From an uncultured Desulfobacterales bacterium (GTDB lineage: Bacteria; Desulfobacterota; Desulfobacteria; Desulfobacterales; JAFDCJ01), in NCBI GenBank assembly GCA_945787595.1, contig CALZJV010000088.1, positions 1 through 27,585 on the forward strand: a stretch of 27,585 nucleotides of DNA. Reading direction: 5' to 3'. The position numbers were made by a program, and so were the translations under genes. The stretch's first letter is position 1. Each line of letters begins with the position of its first letter. Shown piece by piece: positions 1 through 7,772 of this stretch. Below the pieces are notes generated by a model. The model made no database searches. It was not told the DNA's origin and saw only the letters and a program-made list of their open reading frames with translations.

Positions 1-2
1 TA

Positions 3-230
3 TTGTGTCCCAAGTGCTCGGGATCTATGAGAATAATTTCATTGATCGATGATGCGGAAATAATTAAGAAGATTCTCAAACACCTGGACTTGTGGGAGGT
101 CGGGCGCAAACCGCCTGCGCGCGCCAACAGCCCGCCGCCTGAATCCTTTATTATCTATGATCAATCCTCAGCACCCAGCGCGGATGATTACCTGATCGAT
201 GTTGATTATTCGATTGAAACCTACCTTTAA
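3..230 (+). CDS. IS91-type transposase, C-terminal end (5' cut by window edge)
   Basis: The frame is open to the left edge, so this is only the last 75 or so codons of a longer gene. It begins with a CPKCSG zinc-ribbon-like pair, followed by a stretch resembling the end of IS91-family transposases: MRIISLIDD, an EIIKKILKHLDLW helix, a Pro-rich linker, and an acidic tail ending in YLIDVDYSIETYL. IS91 elements are HUH/Y2 rolling-circle transposases, and the catalytic part would lie upstream of the window. The recognition rests on this C-terminal pattern from memory, so the family call is moderate. The position just upstream of a GlpB-like gene that has lost its start suggests the element contributed to the decay there. 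Confidence 0.6.
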   Translation: MCPKCSGSMRIISLIDDAEIIKKILKHLDLWEVGRKPPARANSPPPESFIIYDQSSAPSADDYLIDVDYSIETYL

Positions 231-463
231 AAAAATCCGGCAGCAGGCACACCGGTGAGCTATGCCCAAAATTGTCTAAATATTCAACTCCATCTCAAAA
301 AATCGATATTGACAACAAAGCCCACTTACGTTACCAAGTTGGGCATTGGGCCGCTTAATTGTTGCCTCTATATGTGGGGCTGCAGCCGAATCCGATGCAC
401 AATCCAGCATTTTCCTTTGATACGCTCTAAAAAAGCAATACCTTATCTTTCAACTCAAAGACA
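231..463. other. Spacer behind the IS91-type end; one hairpin
   Basis: I see no convincing gene. An imperfect hairpin lies at 320-344 (GCCCACTT pairing with AAGTTGGGC across an 8-base loop). IS91 elements carry a hairpin near the end downstream of the transposase, so this could be the terminal structure, but I cannot define the element end. The 70-codon open frame at 255-467 lacks a ribosome-binding site and resembles nothing I know. Confidence 0.35.
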
Positions 464-1729
464 ATAAAAACGGAAGTCTGCATCATCGGAGCCGGGCTGG
501 CAGCAACGTTGTTTGCGGCTAACCGGGGACTGGCTTGCGTCGAGGTAGGTCAGATCGGAGAGATTAATTTTGACAGCGGCTTTTTAGATTTATTGGGTAT
601 CCATCCGGCAGGTGAAAGACAGGCGTGGACCGATCCTTGGACGGGGATTGATTCTCTGGTGGGGGATATTCCGAAACACCCATATGCCCGGCTGCCAAGA
701 GAAGACATCCAGACGGCCTTCGAAGAAATCCTTACTTTTTTAAAGGAAGCCGGCCTTTCCTATATCAGACGTGTGAATCGCAACATCGAAGCTTTAACCT
801 CACTCGGGACATTGAAGACTACCTACTGCGTCCCTCACACCATATGGAACGGCGTAGAGGCGTTGGAGAAAAAGCCCTCCTGCCTGTTGATTGACATTCG
901 GGGTCTGAAGGGATTCAGCGCCCGTCAGATTGCAGCGGCTTTGAAGAGTGAATGGCCGGGATTGCGGAGCGCCCGTATCTCTTTTCCGGATACCGACCAC
1001 CTCAACGAAGTCTATACGGAGCATAGGGCCAGTGCCTTGATTCTCTCCCAAAATCGGAAGAAACTAGCCCGTACATTGAAGCCGCATATAAAAGACGCAC
1101 AAATAATTGGACTGCCGGCCATATTAGGTCTTTACCGGACACTTGAAGTCGTATCCGATCTGGAGAAGTTAATTGGCGTACCGGTTTTCGAAATTCCCAC
1201 CATACCTCCTTCCATACCCGGTTTGCGTCTAAAAGAAGCCTTTGAAAGGGGATTGCGTGCCAAAGGAGTTAAGTACCTTTCTCTAAATCGGGTTCTCGAG
1301 GTTAGGCATCAAACGGATGAGTATTTTGAAGTCGATATCGGCCGGATCACTGCTGAACAAACCGTACGATCCAGGGGAATCATTCTGGCAAGCGGTCGAT
1401 TTATCGGCGGAGGATTGCAGGCAGATAGAAAACGTATCAAAGAAACGATTTTCGATTTGCCGGTTTACCAGCCCGACAATCGAGCCGACTGGCATCGCCG
1501 CGACTTCCTGGACGCCCGGGGACACCTGGTAAACCGGGCCGGGGTGGAAATCGATGATTTATTTCGTCCCCTGAACGGTTCCCGTCAGCCGGCATTCAGA
1601 ACACTTTTTGCGGCCGGATCCCTTCTGGCCCACAATGACTGGAAACGCATAAAGTGCGGCGCCGGCGTTGCAATTGCTTCCGCGTTCGGGGCGGTTAAAT
1701 CGCTTATTCGAATCATAAACAGTGTATAA
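464..1729 (+). CDS. glpB: GlpB-like FAD-dependent dehydrogenase with ATA in place of the start codon
   Basis: It resembles the flavoprotein subunit B of anaerobic glycerol-3-phosphate dehydrogenase. The N-terminus reads KTEVCIIGAGLAA, a Rossmann dinucleotide-binding strand-turn, followed by the FDSGFLDLLG block typical of GlpB. The C-terminal third has an ASGRFIGGGL turn and ends with an AAGSLLAHNDW...CGAGVAIASAFGA flavin-binding segment. Reading from the ATA codon at 464 gives 421 residues, close to the 419 of E. coli GlpB, but ATA is not a normal start. No ATG, GTG or TTG precedes the glycine motif in this frame. The first allowed start, TTG 509, would delete the FAD-binding strand. About five residues also seem missing after GAGLA. 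No GlpA or GlpC lies next to it, so its role is uncertain. It is followed after 9 bases by a GrdB-family gene. It may be decaying. Confidence 0.6.
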   Translation: MKTEVCIIGAGLAATLFAANRGLACVEVGQIGEINFDSGFLDLLGIHPAGERQAWTDPWTGIDSLVGDIPKHPYARLPREDIQTAFEEILTFLKEAGLSYIRRVNRNIEALTSLGTLKTTYCVPHTIWNGVEALEKKPSCLLIDIRGLKGFSARQIAAALKSEWPGLRSARISFPDTDHLNEVYTEHRASALILSQNRKKLARTLKPHIKDAQIIGLPAILGLYRTLEVVSDLEKLIGVPVFEIPTIPPSIPGLRLKEAFERGLRAKGVKYLSLNRVLEVRHQTDEYFEVDIGRITAEQTVRSRGIILASGRFIGGGLQADRKRIKETIFDLPVYQPDNRADWHRRDFLDARGHLVNRAGVEIDDLFRPLNGSRQPAFRTLFAAGSLLAHNDWKRIKCGAGVAIASAFGAVKSLIRIINSV

Positions 1730-1738
1730 GGAGGCATC

Positions 1739-2610
1739 ATGGAAAAAGAAACTAAAAAAGTAGACGGGTTTAGGTTTTTGCCACCCAAACTTTCTGCCTG
1801 AATTCAGACCTTTATTCCAGATAAGGAATTTAGGGAGACGATTCCATTTAAACCTTTGTCAAAGTCCCTCAGTGCTGCCAGACTCACACTGGTCACCAGT
1901 GCAGGGATCAGTGTAAAAGCCGATCCACCCTTTGATATGCAACGGGAAAAAAAAGAACCAACTTATGATGATCCCACATATCGTGCCATCCCCAAAAGCA
2001 CAACAGAAAAGGATATCGATGTCACTCACCTTCACATCAACACGAGCTATATAAAAGAAGACATAAATGTCATTCTGCCACTTGTTCGAATGGAAGAATT
2101 CGTCCAGGAAGGCGTGATTGGCGAGTTGGCCCCGACTTCATATTCTTTCTATGGCTTTCAGTGGGAGAGCACGGAATTTCTAGAAAAGGGCATTCGTCCA
2201 ATGATTGAACAGATGAAAGTCGAAAATGTGGATGCGGCATTTCTCACTCCTGCTTGACCGTTTTGTTGCCGGTCCGTTGGACTGGATGCCCGCTTGATGG
2301 AAGAAGAGGGATTTTCCACGATCGTCCTAACCCCCCGACTCCGGAATTTCATAACGCTGTCGACATTCCGCGCTCCGCTGCCATAGAATACCCTTTTGGT
2401 CGCCCTCTCGGCCAGGTGAATGATCGTGAAGGCCAGCGAAAGGTACTCAGAGAAGCCCTGGCAATGCTGGAAGATGCGAAGGCGCCGGGAGAAATTCGAC
2501 ACCTGCCGTTTACTTGGCCGGAAGAACCCAAAAATACCGACTGGCATCCTCCGGAAATCAGTCCAATAGTTCAAGCGAATTTGGATCAGATTAAAAAAAT
2601 GGCAACTTAA
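1739..2610 (+). pseudogene. GrdB-family (glycine/sarcosine/betaine reductase B type) selenoprotein, disrupted
   Basis: A strong AAGGAGG four bases before ATG 1739 starts a reading frame that matches the GrdB-like selenoprotein B family across about 290 codons: VDGFRFLPPKLSA, LVTSAGIS, DPPFDM, HLHINTSYI, SFYGFQWEST, then LTPA-UGA-PFC. The UGA at 2255-2257 sits where the family has its Sec/Cys redox residue (UxxC). After PFCCRSVG the frame must shift by -1 at the C6 run near 2331 to reach TPEFHNAVDIPRSAAIEYPFGRP and the end at 2610. A further TGA at 1799-1801 stands where I expect Trp (SA-W-I-T), with no SECIS-like hairpin behind it. Two lesions make this most likely a pseudogene; sequencing error in the homopolymer could account for one. 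The family works in Sec-dependent reductive cleavage, but many members have no known substrate. Confidence 0.7.
2255..2285 (+). promoter_or_regulatory. UGA (Sec) codon with bacterial SECIS-like hairpin
   Basis: UGA at 2255-2257 is followed after 11 bases by a 7-bp stem, CCGGTCC (2269-2275) pairing with GGACTGG (2279-2285) with one G-U pair, closed by a GTT loop. The distance from UGA to stem and the G-U in the loop resemble the E. coli fdhF SECIS that binds SelB. This supports reading the UGA as selenocysteine, at least before the gene decayed. Confidence 0.55.
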
Positions 2611-2632
2611 TTAGCCAATTTGTTCTTTTTAT

Positions 2633-2661
2633 TTGACAACTGCTTTCATTTTGTTTAGATT
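2633..2661 (+). promoter_or_regulatory. sigma70-like promoter for antiporter-USP operon
   Basis: A perfect TTGACA (2633-2638) is followed by a 17-base spacer and TAGATT (2656-2661, four of six matches to TATAAT). It lies 84 bases before the antiporter ATG, in an AT-rich gap that starts after the GrdB-like reading frame. Confidence 0.45.
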
Positions 2662-2744
2662 TCCTATTTTTCTTTGAACCGGTGTTGATAATTTATTCCA
2701 GATAAATACTTCAACCAATTTATTGCAACCGGAGAATAGGTTTA

Positions 2745-4295
2745 ATGAGGTTAAAAATAGGGTTCGTGCTTATTTCCTTGTTGAGTCTCTTTGTGCTCGT
2801 AAAATCAAGTATTGCTACCAGTGAAATAGAACTAACCACCCCTGCTAGCAGTCATCTCGCAGCACAGACGATTGCGGCAACAGGTAATCTCGAGAAAAAT
2901 GCTCATACACCATCCCCATCAGCCCATGCTGCACACGGCCAAGAAAGTCATGAAAATTTGGGGGAACGCATGCCTTTATGGAGCTGTATCCCTTTTGCCT
3001 GCATGCTGCTTTCGATAGCCCTTTTTCCACTATCGGCCCCTGAGTTCTGGCACCACCACTTTGCCAAAGTCACTGCCTTCTGGGCAGCAACGTTGGCTGT
3101 GCCTTTTTTAATTGCACTCAAAGGCGTTGCACTTTACGAGATTCTTCACATTCTCATTGCCGACTATGTCCCGTTTATCATTCTTCTATGGTCACTTTAT
3201 ACCGTATCCGGCGGGATACTGCTTCGCGGCTCACTGCGGGGCACACCCATCGTAAACGTCATTATTTTGATGATCGGAACTGTATTGGCTTCATGGATGG
3301 GCACAACCGGAGCTGCCATGCTGTTGATTCGTCCATTTTTGCGGGCCAACGATTATCGCAAAAATAGAACTTTCATGGTGGTTTTTTTCATCTTTTTGGT
3401 AGCCAACGTTGGCGGCTCTCTGACCCCCCTTGGCGATCCTCCGTTGTTTCTGGGATTTCTCCATGGCGTCAGCTTCTTCTGGACATTCAAACTGTCGCCT
3501 CACATGCTCTTTGTCTCCCTGATTCTCCTGGCGATCTATTTTATTCTTGATCTGTATTACTACAAAAAAGAAGGGGTGACGGCACCCGAAGAAGAAGGTA
3601 TTAAAGAACCGTTGAAACTAGAAGGAATACATAATTTCATTTTTTTGCTTGGTATCGTCGGATCCGTGTTGTTGAGCGGGATCGTCGATTGGGGTGAGAT
3701 CAATACACTTGGCATTCACCGTGCCGTTCAGGATTGGATTCGAGATGGTCTTTTGATTTTGATGGGGGTTTTGTCGTTGATAACGACCCGGATTCAAATC
3801 CGCGAAGACAATGATTTTACCTGGTTTCCCATCAAAGAAGTCGCCTATCTGTTTGTCGGAATTTTTATCACCATGATTCCTTGCCTGCTGATCCTAAAGG
3901 CAGGATCGAAAGGGAGCCTGGCCTTCTTAATCAATGCCGTAAAAGAACCGGCTCACTATTTCTGGATGACCGGTATTCTGTCAAGTTTTCTCGATAATGC
4001 CCCCACCTATCTGACCTTTTTTAATACGGCCATCGGAAGTTTTTATGCGGATCTGGCCGAAGCCGAAGCGGTTCCACTCCTCATGGGTCATAACGCCATT
4101 TACCTGAAAGCCATATCGGCCGGGGCCGTTTTCTTCGGTGCCTGCAGCTATATTGGAAATGCACCGAATTTTATGGTCCGCTCAATTGCCGAAGAAGCCG
4201 GTACCCCAATGCCTAGCTTTTTTGGTTACATTCTAAAATACAGCCTGATTTTTTTGATACCTACATTTATAGTGGTGACATTGGTTTTCTTTTGA
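2745..4295 (+). CDS. NhaD/CitMHS-type Na+/H+ antiporter
   Basis: This is a 516-residue polytopic inner-membrane protein of the ion transporter superfamily that includes NhaD and ArsB, probably exchanging Na+ for H+. An N-terminal signal-like helix is followed by a His/Ser-rich linker (about residues 45-75) and a dozen or so hydrophobic segments. Conserved polar breaks of the family are visible: GTTGAAMLLIRPF (about residue 185), GGSLTPLGDPPLFLGFLHG (about 222-240), SSFLDNAPTYLTFFN (about 412) and GNAPNFMVRSIAEE near the end. These pseudo-symmetric Asp/Asn-Pro regions form the ion site in the family. ATG 2745 is preceded by GGAGAATAGG. The stop lies 15 bases before a universal stress protein, so the two are probably co-transcribed. 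The substrate (Na+, citrate or other) cannot be settled from sequence alone; Na+/H+ is the usual annotation. Confidence 0.8.
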   Translation: MRLKIGFVLISLLSLFVLVKSSIATSEIELTTPASSHLAAQTIAATGNLEKNAHTPSPSAHAAHGQESHENLGERMPLWSCIPFACMLLSIALFPLSAPEFWHHHFAKVTAFWAATLAVPFLIALKGVALYEILHILIADYVPFIILLWSLYTVSGGILLRGSLRGTPIVNVIILMIGTVLASWMGTTGAAMLLIRPFLRANDYRKNRTFMVVFFIFLVANVGGSLTPLGDPPLFLGFLHGVSFFWTFKLSPHMLFVSLILLAIYFILDLYYYKKEGVTAPEEEGIKEPLKLEGIHNFIFLLGIVGSVLLSGIVDWGEINTLGIHRAVQDWIRDGLLILMGVLSLITTRIQIREDNDFTWFPIKEVAYLFVGIFITMIPCLLILKAGSKGSLAFLINAVKEPAHYFWMTGILSSFLDNAPTYLTFFNTAIGSFYADLAEAEAVPLLMGHNAIYLKAISAGAVFFGACSYIGNAPNFMVRSIAEEAGTPMPSFFGYILKYSLIFLIPTFIVVTLVFF

Positions 4296-4310
4296 TGAGA
4301 GGATTGGATC

Positions 4311-5198
4311 ATGAAATTTGAAAAACTATTATTCGATACCCGCTTCGGACAATATGGGTTAAATTCATTGATGGCTTATCTCGAACTGAAAAAAGCGGGT
4401 CTCAAGGAAGTGGTGTTGACCTATATCATCCCGCAGGAAGACGTTGCTTTTGTACCTTATGGGGGATATCTGAAAGCGGAAGAGAAGCGGATCAGAGAGG
4501 AGGCCCGAATTCGCTTCGAAGACTGGCAAAAATCCATTGCCCCACTGGGAATAGAAAGCAAAATCAGGATCGAAACCGGGAATGTACCATCATCAATCTT
4601 GGACATTGCCGAAGAAGAGGGGGTCGATTTTATCGTGGTGGGCCGCAAAGAAAGAACGACCTTTGAAAAAGTTTATGTCGGGTCGCACATCCTCGATATT
4701 CTGCGTCGCAGTGAAGTTCCCGTTTTTATGGGAAAATATATGGTCCAGTTTGAATCTGAAGGAACGGTCTTGACACGCACCAACGACGATATTTGTCAGC
4801 GTCCCCTGCTTGCGACCGACTGGTCCAAACCCTCTGAAAATGCGCTTAAAGCATTGCTGTCCTTTGGCAGCGCCTGTGAAGAGATTTTGGTGGCCCATAT
4901 CATTGGCACAAAAATTTCCACTGGCCTAAACGATTCGACCCTTAAGAAGCTGGAAGATGAGAGTAAAAAGCGCTTGATGGCTTATTGCCAGATGATATCG
5001 GATGCTGGAATAAAAGCGCAATCCATTCTTTCGGCAGGCAAAACGTTTACAGAGATAATCAAGTTGTCTCGAGCACGTAAAGCCACAATGATCGCAATGG
5101 GAAGAACAGGTAACGACTGGTTTCAAGAATACTGGTTAGGCGGCGTTTCCCATCGGATTGCAGAGTTATCCGAACTGCCGGTGCTGTTGGTACCCTAA
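4311..5198 (+). CDS. Tandem-domain universal stress protein (UspA family)
   Basis: The 295 residues hold two UspA folds in tandem (about 1-150 and 155-295). The first opens with KLLFDTRFGQYGLNSLMAYL and ends with VVGRKERTTFEKVYVGS...SEVPVFM. The second opens with PLLATDWSKPSENALKAL and ends with AMGRTGNDWFQEYWLGG...SELPVLLVP. The second domain keeps most of the G-2x-G-9x-G ATP-binding signature, with G where Ser/Thr often sits; the first is degenerate. It is cytoplasmic, and such proteins are induced by starvation or membrane stress. The 15-base gap behind the antiporter suggests one operon and a link to ion stress. It is clearly paralogous to the USP at 7773-8645 (same domain order, similar length, shared KLLF...LELKKAGL start). 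AGAGG at 4297-4301 lies 9 bases before the ATG. Confidence 0.88.
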   Translation: MKFEKLLFDTRFGQYGLNSLMAYLELKKAGLKEVVLTYIIPQEDVAFVPYGGYLKAEEKRIREEARIRFEDWQKSIAPLGIESKIRIETGNVPSSILDIAEEEGVDFIVVGRKERTTFEKVYVGSHILDILRRSEVPVFMGKYMVQFESEGTVLTRTNDDICQRPLLATDWSKPSENALKALLSFGSACEEILVAHIIGTKISTGLNDSTLKKLEDESKKRLMAYCQMISDAGIKAQSILSAGKTFTEIIKLSRARKATMIAMGRTGNDWFQEYWLGGVSHRIAELSELPVLLVP

Positions 5199-5359
5199 CG
5201 AGGTGAGAGGTCGGGGAGTTTTCCAATCCCCAGGCGGACCGCGACTAATGGTGAGGGGCTAATCAATTGCCGTAAAAGCATTTGGAGAGAAACTCCTTAA
5301 TCCCTCAACTAGATGGATTTTATAAAATCAGTCAATTTTTTGGTTAAATAATGGAGCCC

Positions 5360-5370
5360 GGGCCTTGTCG
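5360..5370 (+). repeat. 11-bp direct repeat beside IS (left copy)
   Basis: GGGCCTTGTCG here recurs at 7242-7252 in the same orientation, so the two copies bracket the transposase gene. Direct rather than inverted orientation does not fit terminal inverted repeats. Eleven bases is longer than the usual ISAs1 target duplication, so its meaning is open. Confidence 0.5.
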
Positions 5371-5385
5371 CACGGTAAATTTGTT

Positions 5386-7121
5386 CTAATTTCTAAAGGC
5401 GCAGGCACACGAGTTTTCAGTCATCCGCAGATAGTCAAAGACCAAGCGTACATTGAGCATGAGCTGTCGCATTTTTTGCGAGACGCTGCGGCCAGCTTTG
5501 GGTTTGATGATGCTAATGGCAAAACGTCGCAGGCGAGTCATGTTTTCCGGGCCATGGCCCTTGCATATCCGGCTGCGGTCTTCGGCATAGTTCCAATCGA
5601 TAATGTAATGACAGCTGTTTTCGATGCTCCAGTGGCCGCTGGTAATGCCATAGGCGATTTCACAGGAGTTTTTACCGCTTTTTTTATCTGTGAACTCCCG
5701 TTGGATGACGAAAGCTTGTCCGAGGTGAGGAAAGTTCAGATAGCCGTTGAGTTCGGATGTGGTCCAAATTTTGCGGATTTCGATGCGGCCGTGATCAGGT
5801 GGGTCGCACTGAACAAAATCGGGGTCCTGGCGGTCTTCAAAATATAACGCAATGTCTTGAAAAAGACCGGGCTGGTTGTTTTTGACGCTGAAGTGGTAAT
5901 GAGCTTTACGCTGGCAGACTAAATAGTCGGCGATCTTGCGCTGGGTTAACAGGGCATCGGCGGTAATCTCTTTGCCCTGGATATCGATGACATCCAGTAG
6001 CGGGATGGCGGTCTTGATTTCGTTGGTGCGCTTAACTTCTTGGTCGGATACGGGCAGCAGGCCACCTACTTTTTTTGGGTGTAGCAGGCCTTGCTCTGAT
6101 GGCCCACTGCGCTCATGATATGGGTTTGATAGCCTTGATCGTCGATGGCGTTACACATCGTTTTTCCATCAATGGCTAGAGATTGGTCGTGCTGAGCATA
6201 GGCTTGGTTCCAGCGCTGTAGTGCACGGTCGAGATGCACGGGGTCGACGCGGATCAGTACATCACGGATGGTGGACAGGCTCGGTACGATGTAGCGTTTA
6301 TTTTGGTACCGGCAACTGAAACGCTTGCGGGCCCTTTGGCTGAGGTTATCGGTCCAATCCGAGATGGCCAGGTAGCCGTGCATCCCGCACAGTATTGCGC
6401 CGGCGGCAATGGATAGGACAGTAGACAGTCGATGGCGTCGTCCTTGGGCACGACGCGGATCGGGAATATCGGCAAAAAAGTTGGGCAACGATTGCATCTG
6501 TTGTGCACTGAGCATGATTTTTGGACCTCCTGTACGGTAAGCGGGTTTGAGGACAGGCCGGGACAACAGTGCTTGTGCATTGGACTTTAACGGTTTGACA
6601 AAAACCATTTTCGGTGACTGGGCCGTATTACTGTAGCCTTTGCGGGTGCGGCGAAAGCCCTTGGTGTCGCCCACATATATCCAGTTGGCCGCTTTGTAAA
6701 TAGTTCCCTGGAAGCGTTTTGGGTCGACAAAGGTCTCGAGTAGAACAACCCGATGGCCGAAGAGCGCCTGCCAATCAGCCGGCAGTCTCTTTTGGCACAA
6801 TGATAGAATGCGGGAGGCCAAATTCGGAAAATGCCACTCGGTCAGGATCAGAAAACGGCTGTTATTGGTGACCAGTTTTAGCCGATCGTACTGATGGCGA
6901 AAATCCCATCCGATCCAGCGATCCCGTGCCGAACACTTTAAGGCGGCAGCAGAAAAACTCAACAGCGCCACCCATTGATCACCAAAGGTGGCAACATACC
7001 ATAGGGTTTCGCTGATCTTGGGTAGAGCACCCAGGTAATGATGCTTGTGCATCAGTTTCTGAAAACGTTGCTGTTCAAGCTGACGGACGGGCCGGACAAG
7101 GACTTCTAACAGGTTCAACAC
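5386..7121 (-). CDS. DUF4338 (DruA-like)-ISAs1 transposase, two frames joined by -1 frameshift
   Basis: Frame one (7121 to 6066, 351 codons) begins with a DUF4338/DruA-like domain: HKHHYLG, TFGDQWVALLSFSAAALKC, RDRWIGW, NNSRFLIL, GTIYKAANW. It continues with the ISAs1 N-terminus: FADIPDPRRAQGRRHRLSTVL, AIDGKTMCNA. It stops at TAG 6066 right after CAA AAA AAG. A -1 slip on A AAA AAG continues as VGGLLPV, NEIKTAIPLLDVIDIQGKEITADALLTQRKIA, then GHWSIEN and EDRSRICKGHGPENM, ending at TAG 5386. That adds 227 codons, 578 residues in all. The DDE residues of the family are present (D of AIDG, D of ITADA, E of HWSIE). About 18 residues seem missing between YGITS and GHWSIE (near 5638), so this copy may be inactive. 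Either the slip is programmed or one G was lost from AAGG. Confidence 0.78.
6069..6077 (-). promoter_or_regulatory. A AAA AAG slippery heptamer (possible -1 frameshift site)
   Basis: On the minus strand the zero frame reads CAA AAA AAG TAG, so the A7-G run forms the canonical X XXY YYZ heptamer in the right register. The -1 product continues without a stop for 227 codons that match the rest of the transposase. Programmed -1 slips of this kind control other IS families (for example IS1 and IS3). Confidence 0.5.
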
Positions 7122-7241
7122 AGTTACCCCCGGGATGAAGTGTCATATGGCTTCTTATATACCCCATCCGGAGGCGTTTGTCCATAATTTTCTGCAAGTA
7201 GTTGATATTATTTTATAGATAGGACAGAATAAAAACACCCT

Positions 7242-7252
7242 GGGCCTTGTCG
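7242..7252 (+). repeat. 11-bp direct repeat beside IS (right copy)
   Basis: GGGCCTTGTCG, identical to 5360-5370 and in the same orientation. Similarity may extend weakly to the right (CGTGAGCTTG against CACGGTAAATTTG). Confidence 0.5.
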
Positions 7253-7261
7253 GCCGTGAGC

Positions 7262-7291
7262 TTGACAAAAATGACTCACCTAAGCTAAGAT
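7262..7291 (+). promoter_or_regulatory. sigma70-like promoter for receiver-USP-kinase operon
   Basis: TTGACA (7262-7267) is followed by an 18-base spacer and TAAGAT (7286-7291, four of six). It lies 61 bases before the receiver ATG and directly to the right of the IS, so transcription of the signalling genes need not depend on anything left of the insertion. Confidence 0.4.
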
Positions 7292-7352
7292 TCAGATCTA
7301 TTTTTTTGATATGTAACTTAATGTGTTAGCAAATTATTCTGGAGGATATACC

Positions 7353-7745
7353 ATGAGTAAAAAGGTGCTTGTTGTGGATGATGATCCTGATGTTGTCACA
7401 TTTAATGTAACAATAGTAGAGGAACTGGGCTACACGCCTTTAGTTGCCAAAAACGGAGAAGAGGGTCTCAAGATAGTTAAAGAAGAGCAGCCGGATCTGG
7501 TCATCCTCGATGTTCTTATGCCAAGACAGAGCGGTGTGAGGCTGTATCGTGAATTAAAAACCGATAAATCTCTGGGGCAGAAACCCGTTATTATGCTATC
7601 CGCCATTGCAGAGAAAACATTCCTTCGTTCTCAAAAGGCCTTAACTGAATTCGGAGAGGAGAAGATACCTGAGCCTGAAATTTATTTAGAAAAGCCCATT
7701 GAACCTGAGGAGTTGGCCGAGATAATCAAAAATATCCTCGGTTGA
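7353..7745 (+). CDS. Stand-alone response-regulator receiver protein
   Basis: The 130 residues form a single CheY-like receiver domain with no output domain. The acidic pocket is D9/D10/D11 (VLVVDDDPDVV), the phospho-acceptor is D53 (LVILDVLMP), the switch Ser is S83 (VIMLSA) and the conserved Lys is K114 (YLEKPIEPEEL). The start at ATG 7353 is fixed by GGAGG at 7341-7345 with a 7-base spacer; an upstream TTG in frame has none. It leads a run of four plus-strand genes: the USP follows after 27 bases, and a PAS histidine kinase closes the run. That kinase lacks its own receiver and is the obvious candidate partner. With no output domain the protein should act by protein contact, possibly with the USP or kinase encoded beside it. 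Confidence 0.9.
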   Translation: MSKKVLVVDDDPDVVTFNVTIVEELGYTPLVAKNGEEGLKIVKEEQPDLVILDVLMPRQSGVRLYRELKTDKSLGQKPVIMLSAIAEKTFLRSQKALTEFGEEKIPEPEIYLEKPIEPEELAEIIKNILG

Positions 7746-7772
7746 TTTTCCGTTTACAGCCGAAAGAGAATT

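Larger units (their letters stand above)
5360..7252 (-). mobile_element. ISAs1-family insertion sequence (ends not resolved)
   Basis: The element is defined by its transposase at 5386-7121 on the minus strand. I could not find convincing terminal inverted repeats, so the limits given are only the 11-bp direct repeats on either side. The insertion sits between two runs of plus-strand stress genes (antiporter-USP on the left, receiver-USP-kinases on the right), which may once have been closer together. Confidence 0.45.

Noticed and set aside
255..467. 70-codon open frame behind the transposase end
   Set aside because: No ribosome-binding site, odd composition, no recognisable motif; it overlaps the start region of the GlpB-like gene.
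1799..1801. TGA as a second selenocysteine codon in the GrdB-like gene
   Set aside because: Position corresponds to a Trp as I recall the family, and no SECIS-like stem follows; treated as a lesion.
2325..2340. Programmed -1 frameshift at the C6 run of the GrdB-like gene
   Set aside because: The zero-frame codons (ACC CCC CGA) do not fit the X XXY YYZ heptamer register, so a plain indel is more likely.
5213..5232. Terminator after the first USP (GGGGA/TCCCC)
   Set aside because: Five-pair stem with no following T-run.
5365..5847. 160-codon plus-strand open frame
   Set aside because: It is the antisense shadow of the C-terminal half of the transposase on the minus strand.
5199..7260. Terminal inverted repeats of the IS
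   Set aside because: Only short GCCC-GGG matches could be paired; too weak to define ends.
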